Positions 17,101 through 22,712 of a stretch of DNA of 27,146 bases are shown here, piece by piece (the first letter of the stretch is position 1; every line of letters starts with the position of its first letter). Source of the DNA: Akkermansiaceae bacterium UBA5020 (GTDB lineage Bacteria > Verrucomicrobiota > Verrucomicrobiia > Verrucomicrobiales > DEV007); assembly GCA_002396885.1 (NCBI GenBank), contig DGXY01000011.1, positions 11,474 through 38,619 on the forward strand, given 5' to 3'. Made by a program: the position numbers and the translations under genes. Under the pieces are notes generated by a model. The model was not told where the DNA came from. It searched no databases and saw only the letters and a list, made by a program, of their open reading frames with translations.

Positions 17101-17225
17101 CCAATGGTGCGGTCGAACAAATCCGTGCCCGCCTGCATCCGCGCGGCGTGGTCGGCAGGGAGGGGAGGCGCGGCGCGGAGCGGGTTCGCAAGGAGAAGAA
17201 GGATGAAAGGCAAGAGACGGGACAT
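14157..17225 (-). CDS. PSCyt1/DUF1549/DUF1553 (PSD1-type) exported protein with central discoidin/lectin-like region
   Basis: 1022 aa with a signal peptide (MSRLLPFILLLLANPLRAAP). Order: PSCyt1 with CLDCH at 49-53 and the TMPPKKAKLP segment (about 104-115); DUF1549 (about 165-375) with DRFILAKGREHG, RRASLDLLGIPP, ARHWMDVARFGESEGFEHD and CARCHDHKYDPI; an insert of about 300 residues rich in beta strands (about 440-700) that probably binds carbohydrate (inference); and DUF1553 (about 745-1000) with RVIVNRVWQHHFGRGLV, NDFGFQGERPTHPELLDWLA and NRYLWRFEPRRLEGEAIRDSLL. It follows the PL14-like lyase gene by 71 bases, and its stop overlaps the RAYT remnant ATG. The usual partner DUF1501 gene lies downstream. 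Function in exported polymer processing is inferred from such neighbourhoods; the reaction is unknown. Confidence 0.93.
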   Translation of the reverse strand: MSRLLPFILLLLANPLRAAPPLPADHAARMQAGTDLFDRTIGPALKAHCLDCHGGEKTRAGFNVATREFLLAGGDSGVAVVPGGAASSLLVKLIRHDEEPTMPPKKAKLPDALIVDFEKWIDLGAPYGKPLVEGTGTAKKPLTVTEIDRDFWAFRRLSAIEPPKEEAGWARSEIDRFILAKGREHGVDPNPEADPVTLARRASLDLLGIPPAPEEMEAFLADRSEEAWPKYLERLLASPHYGERQARHWMDVARFGESEGFEHDYDRKNAYHYRDFLIEAYNRDLPWDVFTAWQIAGDELAPENPLALMATGFLAAGAFPTQLTEAEFERTRYDELDDMAGTTGAAFLGLSVSCARCHDHKYDPIPASDYYRFTAAFATAIRSEKQLEFHPDEYTKKLAPWEERLATLEAALSRYERETLDPAFTTWLKQPTGTGSIQTGVWRILEPAAVRTREKIPLTRQTDGSWLAGGTAAPFDEYTIEAEVAAGAAALRIEALTHESMPGKGPGRAGNGNFALGDLVIETLAGDKPTPVKVVEARATHQQNEGSLSVKSAFDGDREKSGWAVDGGGIGKDQAAVFVFEQPFATDVRVAIRMRFHVNGQHSLGRFRLAVSRDATAGFHLGEGGTQFLADGVEALTRGTSPTDPQRSALRDWFASRDGEWKKRNDSLQSHLATKPARELRPVMICSEGVPKLNHHANGRGYPHFYPEVYLLERGDPKQRKGVATAGFLQVLMPAGADGSQWRREPPAGWTQTSFRRASLAAWMTDTEAGAGPLLARVIVNRVWQHHFGRGLVATPNDFGFQGERPTHPELLDWLAADFIRNGWSLKRLHLQILTSAVYRQSTTADAADAARDPENRYLWRFEPRRLEGEAIRDSLLAVSGLLDPTPFGPGSLDENMRRRSVYFTVKRSKPVTSMLVFDWPEHLVSIGARPVTTVAPQSLYLMNSPQVRQYAEALAKRSAGGIDTVYQHAFNRPASEQERTLAKHFIQSQAARYEGRPDAAHRALTDYCHALLGSNEFLYLP

Positions 17226-17296
17226 GACGCGGTTCTCTCTTTTACCACTCTGCCGCGCCGGATCTCACCGTCGAATCGACGCGTGATCGCGCCGTC

Positions 17297-18094
17297 TCAC
17301 GGCTTGATGACGAAATCGCCGAACTCCGCAAAGGAAGGGCGCGAGGGCGCCCAGCTCTTGTCCGAGCCGCCGTGGAAGCTCTCGAAGTAGAGTGAGTCGA
17401 TCCCGAAGGCATCGACGCTGCGCCATTCGAGGTCTTCGCGTTTCACGACCTCGCGTTCTTCGCCTTCGCCGTGGCGGATCAAGACGCGGATGGATCCGTT
17501 TTTCTTCCCGGGATCGTTCATCGTCACCCGCATCCGCACCCGGATGTCGGTGTCGGTGGGGAAACGGAAATCCTCCGGGAAGTCGATCTCGTCACCGTAA
17601 CGTTCGGGCTGGTTTTTGTGGTAAAGATAGGCTTCGCCGCGTCCCTCTTTCCGCCACATGAGCCGGGCGGAGAATCCGTTCGTGCCGTCGGCGGGACGTC
17701 CTCCGCTGACGTTTTCCGGTCCGCCGCAAAAGCCGGGCAGTTTGCCGCCCTTGACCCAATCGAAGTCTTTTCCAAAGCGGACCGTGTAGCTCAACTCGGC
17801 GGTTTCGCGCCGCCCGATCGGGAAACGCCAGCCCGCGCCGTTCTTTTCCGGTCCGATCTCGCCGATGCGGTAATCGATCCGCAGACGGAAGGTGGCGTCG
17901 CGTTCGACGACGGAAAGATTGCCCTCCTTGATGCCGTCCTGCCATTCACAGCCGGGCCAGTCGCGTTTCCAGTGCTCGACCGTGTAGGGACCGGACGGCC
18001 CGGCCAGGGCCAGGCGGATCTCCTCGCTCCGGGCCGCGGAGGTAAAGAAAGCGAGGGTCAGACAGCACCCAACTAGGGTTTGGACGGGCGACAT
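17297..18094 (-). CDS. Exported polysaccharide lyase family 14-like protein
   Basis: 265 aa with a signal peptide (MSPVQTLVGCCLTLAFFTSAARS). The mature protein matches the PL14 beta-jelly-roll lyase pattern: ELSYTVRFGKDFDWVKGGKLPGF, then GFSARLMWRKEGRGEAYLYH, and near the C-terminus DSLYFESFHGGSDKSWAP followed by FAEFGDFVI. PL14 enzymes cleave alginate or glucuronan by beta-elimination; some relatives in environmental bacteria are of unknown specificity. The protein would act in the periplasm or outside the cell. It sits directly upstream of the PSD1 gene on the same strand, suggesting a shared role with exported polysaccharide processing. The family call is from remembered motifs; active-site residues were not verified against a structure. 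Confidence 0.78.
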   Translation of the reverse strand: MSPVQTLVGCCLTLAFFTSAARSEEIRLALAGPSGPYTVEHWKRDWPGCEWQDGIKEGNLSVVERDATFRLRIDYRIGEIGPEKNGAGWRFPIGRRETAELSYTVRFGKDFDWVKGGKLPGFCGGPENVSGGRPADGTNGFSARLMWRKEGRGEAYLYHKNQPERYGDEIDFPEDFRFPTDTDIRVRMRVTMNDPGKKNGSIRVLIRHGEGEEREVVKREDLEWRSVDAFGIDSLYFESFHGGSDKSWAPSRPSFAEFGDFVIKP

Positions 18095-18124
18095 GGGATG
18101 GGTGTTCGTGAGGAGAGGTGGCGG

Positions 18125-18661
18125 TTACCGGTGCTCGCCGAATACCGATCTGAAGTGCTGCGAGGCTCTTGCGATCCCTCGTTCGTCCTTCTCGATCGCG
18201 TCGAGCCTCTCTCTAGCTAAATTTGCGGAGACCTTTGCGGAGAAATGCAGATTCCTTACGAGATCAAGATCCTTCGGAGGGCCCACGAGGACTTTTACCG
18301 CCGCAAGGTCGTGCGGGTCGAGCGCCCAAGCGTCGGTGACTCCGGGCACGGAGATCAAGCGATTTCTCCATCCGGTCGGTAGCGTTTCAAAGATCGAGTC
18401 GCGCAAAACGTCGGCATGGTATCCGTGCCGCTGAAAGTAGGCGCGATTTTCCCCCAGCGCCTCATCCAGCATCACGGCGGTGATTTCGTCGTAGGGTTGC
18501 GGACAGATGTCGGCATCGTAGGTGCTCGCCAAGGGCGCGTCGGGATGGCCGAGTTCGGGAAAGGAGGCGAGAAGCGAGGCGGATCCGAGGATCAGAATCT
18601 CGCAATCCTCGGCAAGCGCCGTTGCCGAACGAAGCAAGTGCTGAAGCGCCTCCAGGTTCAT
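18125..18661 (-). CDS. DUF6036-like nucleotidyltransferase, possible toxin
   Basis: 178 aa from the ATG at 18661; an upstream in-frame ATG or alternative (to 18742) would lie within the preceding gene. The nucleotidyltransferase signature is visible near the N-terminus: LILGSASLL then, about 20 residues on, STYDADICP, that is GS followed by DxD. The remainder (GYHADVLRDSIFETLPTGWRNRL, ALDPHDLAAVKVLVGPPKDL) resembles DUF6036/AbiEii-type proteins. Such enzymes are often the toxin half of toxin-antitoxin or phage-defence pairs, acting by nucleotide transfer. The start overlaps the stop of the partner gene by four bases (ATGA), which supports joint expression. Family membership is inferred from motif spacing, not from a search. 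Confidence 0.75.
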   Translation of the reverse strand: MNLEALQHLLRSATALAEDCEILILGSASLLASFPELGHPDAPLASTYDADICPQPYDEITAVMLDEALGENRAYFQRHGYHADVLRDSIFETLPTGWRNRLISVPGVTDAWALDPHDLAAVKVLVGPPKDLDLVRNLHFSAKVSANLARERLDAIEKDERGIARASQHFRSVFGEHR

Positions 18662-18978
18662 GAGGGAACCGTGGTTGGTGACGTGGAGGAAAACGGCAAG
18701 CCGACAAAGGGGGAACAGCTTTTCAATGGATTCGCATCGCAATCATTTCTCGAGAGTTCATCCAAGAACTTCCGGAAGGCTTCTTCGGAGCTTCGGGCGG
18801 CGACGATGCGACGACGCCATTCGAGTATGGGGCCCGGATGGACCCGCCCCCGGTCCAACCATCGGGTGATGTTTTCCAGCGCGATATCAACATCGTCCGG
18901 GTTCCGGGCGAGATGGTCGGCGATGCGCTGCCATCGTTCGCCCCGGTCTTCTCTTCGGAAATGAAAATCGTCCGACAT
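18658..18978 (-). CDS. Small antitoxin-like partner of the nucleotidyltransferase
   Basis: 106 aa from the ATG at 18978, preceded by GGTGGA at seven bases, one of the few Shine-Dalgarno-like sites in the window. A TTG at 19059 is less likely. The helical core (RIADHLARNPDDVDIALENI then RWLDRG, and EWRRRI) and the tail PLKSCSPFVGL resemble small proteins encoded in front of DUF6036-like nucleotidyltransferases, whose tails read like LRxxSPFAG. In such pairs the first gene is the presumed antitoxin. Its stop overlaps the nucleotidyltransferase ATG. No DNA-binding motif is evident. The last residues (SSTSPTTVPS) are low complexity. Confidence 0.68.
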   Translation of the reverse strand: MSDDFHFRREDRGERWQRIADHLARNPDDVDIALENITRWLDRGRVHPGPILEWRRRIVAARSSEEAFRKFLDELSRNDCDANPLKSCSPFVGLPFSSTSPTTVPS

Positions 18979-19106
18979 GCTCAAGTCCACCGACAATAGG
19001 TCGTCAAAGCGGAAATCGCCACTGCTGGTGTGGAAAGATTGTGGCAAAGACCGCCGCAAAGGCGCTGGCGATGCTCCACAAGTCCACCGGGCGGATCACC
19101 GTCGCG

Positions 19107-20063
19107 TCAATTCAGCTCGATCGAGTTGAAGATGGCCTGCGCCGCTTCGAAATTCGCCTCCACCTCCTCCATTTCTGCCCAGGTGCTCAAAACGAAAAAC
19201 TTCGCGGCACCTTTCTTGGCATACTGGAAGACTCCCAGCTTGTGCTCGATGCCGCCGCCGGTTCCCACGCCGTTGCTGATGATCAGCGTGTTCCCCGATG
19301 CTTCATCGATTTGCACCTCGGGCTCTCCGCCCTCGTTCCAGACCACGCTGTCATACTTCGCGCTGACCTGTTCCATGATGTTGGTCATGCCGTCGGCGAC
19401 GTGCTCCATATCGATCGGCACGACGTTCAGGGTGAAGAGTTTGTCCGGTGCCTCGAGGTAGGCGCCCGCCTCATCCGCGGCCAGTCCCCAACCCTCGGGA
19501 TAAGAAAAGGTGAAAGCCGGATTTGCTTCGTCGGGATAGCTGTAGGTGAGCAGATTGACGTCCCCTTCGTAGGCGGCGATCGTGTTGATCACCTCGGCAC
19601 CAAGTTCGCCATATTGCTCGAACGCCTCCTGGGTCGAGACGCACTTGAGCATCACCACCGTCTCGGTGCCCTTTTTGGCGATCATCCACAGATTGATGTT
19701 CGCCACGCCATCCTGATCCTGCCCCTTCGCATTGACCAGCATCACGTCGAGGCCGCCGACTTCGAAGGTCTGCGGCTCGGTGTATTCGACATTTTCAAAG
19801 GATTCCGCGATCTGCGTCTTTGCCTCCAACAGCGCGGCTTCGGGATCATCGCTCTTCGCCTCCAGGGTCGAGAGGGACATGAAATAGGCCGCGTCGTCCT
19901 TCGGGTGCGCGTAGAGGATGCCCTCGTTGGAATTCAGTTCCCACTCTTCGGGGAAGGCCATCCCGATGAGGGGGCTGTCCCCGGGAAAAATGATGGACTG
20001 GTCGGCCTTCGAGAGGGAGGTCGCCAGCGCGCCTGCGATGAGGATAAAAAGAAGCCTTTTCAT
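19107..20063 (-). CDS. Exported protein with an internally duplicated domain, unknown function
   Basis: 318 aa with a signal peptide (MKRLLFILIAGALATSLSKA). Two related halves are visible, about 30-168 and 182-318: GMAFPEEWELNSNEG aligns with TFSYPEGWGLAADEA, and WMIAKKGTETVVMLK with AEVINTI aligns with FQYAKKGAAKFFVLS with AIFNSI. The pattern (YPEGW strand, then a helix ending in a short I/V-N-S/T-I tail) is similar to small periplasmic PsbP/DUF1795-like lobes, but I cannot assign the family. The protein is acidic and should be periplasmic. It follows another small exported protein on the same strand. No Shine-Dalgarno is present; a TTGACA-containing promoter lies 42-70 bases upstream of the ATG. 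Confidence 0.85.
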   Translation of the reverse strand: MKRLLFILIAGALATSLSKADQSIIFPGDSPLIGMAFPEEWELNSNEGILYAHPKDDAAYFMSLSTLEAKSDDPEAALLEAKTQIAESFENVEYTEPQTFEVGGLDVMLVNAKGQDQDGVANINLWMIAKKGTETVVMLKCVSTQEAFEQYGELGAEVINTIAAYEGDVNLLTYSYPDEANPAFTFSYPEGWGLAADEAGAYLEAPDKLFTLNVVPIDMEHVADGMTNIMEQVSAKYDSVVWNEGGEPEVQIDEASGNTLIISNGVGTGGGIEHKLGVFQYAKKGAAKFFVLSTWAEMEEVEANFEAAQAIFNSIELN

Positions 20064-20104
20064 GGGATCGTCGAGGAGTAGTCGCCAAAGCGGCGGAAGC
20101 GCCG

Positions 20105-20133
20105 CATCAAAATCCTTTACTCCAAGATGTCAA
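20105..20133 (-). promoter_or_regulatory. Sigma70-type promoter of the duplicated-domain exported protein
   Basis: On the minus strand TTGACA (20133-20128) is followed after 17 bases by TTGATG (20110-20105). The -35 is a perfect consensus, the -10 moderate. A GC-rich hairpin GCGGCG-CTTC-CGCCGC (20105-20090) overlaps the expected start of transcription. Confidence 0.45.
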
Positions 20134-20172
20134 GAAACAGGAGTGCCAGTGGTCCGCCGAAAATGAGGCAAA

Positions 20173-20565
20173 TCAGCCCTCCGGGAAGATCAGAGCCTCC
20201 GGTACGCCGTAGTCATCCGGCCAGGAAGCATACGCCACATCGGTGATACCAACGGCATGAGTGATCATCTGCCATTCGCTGTCCACGATCTTCCAGAGGA
20301 TCGCGGTATCGGCACTTTCCCCTTCGCCGACGGGGATGCCGGCACCCGACTCATCGACGATGGTTCCGAGGAAAAAGGCCCAGTCGCCGAGTTGCTTGAG
20401 TGATCCGGCGAACTTGACTGCCTGCCCCGCCTCGTGCTCCACATTGGTGCGGGCGAGGTCAAAGAGACCAGCGCGTAGCTCGGAGCCCTTGGGCACCTCT
20501 TTGGGGGCGGCAAAGGCTCCCGTCGTGAGGAAGAACAGGAGGGCGGAAAGGAATGGGGCTCTCAT
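20173..20565 (-). CDS. Small exported protein of unknown function
   Basis: 130 aa with a clear signal peptide (MRAPFLSALLFFLTTGAFAA). The mature part contains PKGSELRAGLFDLARTNVE, then LGDWAFFLGTIVDE, ILWKIVDSEWQMITHAVGI and DVAYASWPDDYGVPEALIF. This looks like a small alpha/beta periplasmic protein; I do not recognise a named family. It lies upstream of the duplicated-domain gene on the same strand, about 110 bases apart and with a separate predicted promoter between them. No Shine-Dalgarno precedes the ATG (leader ends TTCAACGAAACC). Nothing indicates an enzymatic activity. Confidence 0.8.
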   Translation of the reverse strand: MRAPFLSALLFFLTTGAFAAPKEVPKGSELRAGLFDLARTNVEHEAGQAVKFAGSLKQLGDWAFFLGTIVDESGAGIPVGEGESADTAILWKIVDSEWQMITHAVGITDVAYASWPDDYGVPEALIFPEG

Positions 20566-20734
20566 GGTTTCGTTGAAGGATCGTTAGGGTTTCCACCGTT
20601 TCGTTCAGTCCCGTCGGACTGGGCCGGTGACGAATTTCTGAGCGGGAGGACCTGGTGGGATGACGATCAGACCCCGCGTCGGAAGATGCCCGACTCGGTC
20701 GATGACGTCGAACGCTTTTTGTGAAAAACGTGCC

Positions 20735-20756
20735 CGCCCATGGCCTTCCATGGGCG
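20735..20756. repeat. Perfect 9-bp inverted repeat (hairpin or operator candidate)
   Basis: CGCCCATGG and CCATGGGCG are separated by CCTT. There is no T-run directly after it on the plus strand; on the minus strand GTTTTT occurs about nine bases beyond the stem. It may be an operator or a weak terminator. Confidence 0.5.
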
Positions 20757-20819
20757 CGCGGGTTGTCTCTGGTATCTCCGAGGTCGCCTCAAAAGTCGGC
20801 AATGAGTGAAAATTATGGC

Positions 20820-20847
20820 TTGGCTCCGTGCCTCGATTGCCTATGAT
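20820..20847 (+). promoter_or_regulatory. Sigma70-type promoter of the coiled-coil/kinase operon
   Basis: TTGGCT (20820-20825) and TATGAT (20842-20847) are separated by 16 bases. The -10 is close to consensus. The gene start at 20880 is 32 bases downstream of the -10. Confidence 0.55.
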
Positions 20848-20879
20848 CTTGGCGGCACCCGTCAAACGGTGTCCCCCTC

Positions 20880-22655
20880 ATGCCCACCTGCCCCTCGATC
20901 CTCTGCCCGCTTGACGGGTTGTCTGAGGCCGTGTCCGCGAGCCTCCTCGCCGTGACCTGGTCCGAGGCGGTTGACTACGTCTCGGGCCAAGTCACGGTGA
21001 CGGTGCTGATTGCCATGGCATTTGGGATCTTCGTTGGCTGGCTCGCGAAGCGTCGGGCGGTCGTCGATGCCAAGCCCCAAGCGGAGCCTCCGCTGACTCC
21101 GGGCTTTGAGGAACTCCGCTGGCGCCATGAAAAGCTCGTCCTCGTCGAGCGGCAGCAGGTCGAGAAGCAGGCCCGCCTCGACGGATTTTCAGGAAGCTTC
21201 GTGCGATTGTCTTCCTTCGGGCACCAGACCTTTGCCCTCTACCTCTTCCTCCTCGCCGAGCGCGTCCGCGAAGCCCGCCAGAAAGTGGGATCGGACCTTT
21301 CCCGCATGATCGCGGTGCGCGGCCGTCTCGACACCGTCCTCGCACCCTTGGAACGGGGGCGCGAGGCGATCGGAGCCTGTCGCGGCATGGCCGAGGCCCA
21401 GGCACTGCGGCTCGAGGCCGCGCGCGACGCCCTGCGCGGCATCGCCGAGGGTGTCCTCTCACTCGAGGATGCGGTGAACTCCGGGAAACGTGATTTTTCC
21501 GACCTTGCCTCCCTGCGTCGCGAACTGGTCGATCTCAAGGGACGCATCGTCGCGCTCCCGCAAGGGTGGGCGACCTCGAGCGAGGAAACCGATCGACGCA
21601 TCCGCGAACTCCTCGCGACGGTGAATGAGCCCGGGCTGGCCCCGGTGCGCGAGATCCTCCTCGTCGATGGCGCTCTCACCGCGTCGCTCGCCGGCGTTCC
21701 CGGGATCGATCTCACGGGAGGCATCAGCGGGGTGATCCGCTGCCTCGATGAATCGATCGTCGCGGAAAAACGCGCGAAGGAGGTCGTCCCGGACGAGTCC
21801 GGCCCGGGGCAACCGCTCGAGGAAGTTAAAGAGGATCTGCTGCTGAATCTGGGCAGTCTCCCGGTCTCGCTGGCCTCGTCCGGCCTGGACGCCGTGAAAA
21901 CCTTCGATTTCGGTTTCCACGAATCGAAAGAGCCTGATCAGGGATTCCGCGACCCGGCCGAGTTCGCGATCCTGAAGCCGCGCCCGTCGAAAGGGTTTCA
22001 CGATCTCACGGGTGGAAAAGGCGTCGTGGGGGGGCCTTCCCTTGGCAATGGAAACGGCAATGGAAACGGAAACGTAGGTGAAATCAGCCTCGCTCCGCTC
22101 CCCTCGATCGAAGCGCAAGAGATGGTGGAGGGGGGCGATGCGGTCGAGACGGAGGACGACGAGAGCGATCGATCCCTCGTCCTTTTCTGTTCCAACGACG
22201 TCGAACTCTGGGGCAAGACCGTCTACCGGGGTGCCCGCTGCCGGGCCCGCGCCATTGCGGAGTTTCCTGAATGGGCCCATTGGGTTGCGATCCGGCGCCT
22301 CGACACGGGCGAGCGGGTTTTCGCTCCGCTCCGCTCACCGAGTCTGCGCAGCGGCCAGTCCTCCGACCCCTACGGATTCAACGGCAGCAACGAGCTTTTC
22401 TACGGTGCCCGTCACCTCGGGCTCTTTTCCGAGTCGTGCCCGAACGAGGTCGAGACCCGCTTCACCTACGGAGGCTGGGGTTTCGGACATCGCGCCCACG
22501 AGATCGCGCCCGAGGTCGAGAAACTCCAGGCGGCGGGTTGGGAAGGGCGGGAGATTCCTGCGGACACGGTGTTTGAGATCGTGATTCATGAGGAGTTGCC
22601 TTCGCTAGGCGATGGCGACCGTGTCATCGATGGGGAAGTGCGCGGCAAGCGCTAG
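20880..22655 (+). CDS. Membrane-anchored coiled-coil protein of unknown function, partner of the downstream kinase
   Basis: 591 aa. A transmembrane segment lies at about residues 36-56 (GQVTVTVLIAMAFGIFVGWLAK). It is followed by a long, charged helical region (about 74-240, with many Arg/Glu/Leu heptads such as REARQKVGSDLSRMIAVRGRL) likely to form a coiled coil, then an acidic linker with GNGNGNGNGN (22044-22073). A compact C-terminal domain (about 432-575) contains LVLFCSNDVELWGKTVYRGA, ahead of AHWVAIRRLDTGERVFAPL and FTYGGWGFGHRAHEI. I do not recognise this domain. The stop is about 50 bases before the kinase frame, and both genes share the same strand and promoter region, so the protein may be a substrate or scaffold of the kinase (inference). 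The ATG at 20880 has no Shine-Dalgarno; later GTG codons are possible starts. Confidence 0.8.
   Translation: MPTCPSILCPLDGLSEAVSASLLAVTWSEAVDYVSGQVTVTVLIAMAFGIFVGWLAKRRAVVDAKPQAEPPLTPGFEELRWRHEKLVLVERQQVEKQARLDGFSGSFVRLSSFGHQTFALYLFLLAERVREARQKVGSDLSRMIAVRGRLDTVLAPLERGREAIGACRGMAEAQALRLEAARDALRGIAEGVLSLEDAVNSGKRDFSDLASLRRELVDLKGRIVALPQGWATSSEETDRRIRELLATVNEPGLAPVREILLVDGALTASLAGVPGIDLTGGISGVIRCLDESIVAEKRAKEVVPDESGPGQPLEEVKEDLLLNLGSLPVSLASSGLDAVKTFDFGFHESKEPDQGFRDPAEFAILKPRPSKGFHDLTGGKGVVGGPSLGNGNGNGNGNVGEISLAPLPSIEAQEMVEGGDAVETEDDESDRSLVLFCSNDVELWGKTVYRGARCRARAIAEFPEWAHWVAIRRLDTGERVFAPLRSPSLRSGQSSDPYGFNGSNELFYGARHLGLFSESCPNEVETRFTYGGWGFGHRAHEIAPEVEKLQAAGWEGREIPADTVFEIVIHEELPSLGDGDRVIDGEVRGKR
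22044..22073 (+). repeat. In-frame 12-base tandem repeat encoding Gly-Asn
   Basis: GGCAATGGAAAC occurs twice in tandem followed by GGAAAC, giving (Gly-Asn)5 in the linker of the coiled-coil protein. Because the unit is a multiple of three, slippage would change linker length without a frameshift. Confidence 0.85.
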
Positions 22656-22712
22656 GACCAGGGCAATTTCTTCCCTGTGGAAAAGGCCCCGTGGCGCGTT
22701 TAGATTGACACT

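Larger units (their letters stand above)
20566..20879. other. Divergent intergenic region with hairpins, no convincing gene
   Basis: This 314-base gap separates the minus-strand exported-protein gene from the plus-strand coiled-coil gene. It contains a hairpin CAGTCC-CGTC-GGACTG (20606-20621), a perfect 9-bp inverted repeat around a CCTT loop (20735-20756), an A/T-rich CTTTTTGTGAAAAA stretch just before it, and a promoter for the plus-strand gene (20820-20847). A minus-strand open frame of 86 codons covers much of it but has no recognisable domain. Confidence 0.6.

Noticed and set aside
20602..20624. A CAGTCC-CGTC-GGACTG hairpin considered as a terminator.
   Set aside because: No T-run follows on either strand, so it is only mentioned as part of the intergenic region.
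20605..20865. An 86-codon minus-strand open frame in the intergenic region.
   Set aside because: No recognisable domain, no start signal, and it overlaps the promoter and palindrome of the opposite gene. A relic cannot be excluded.
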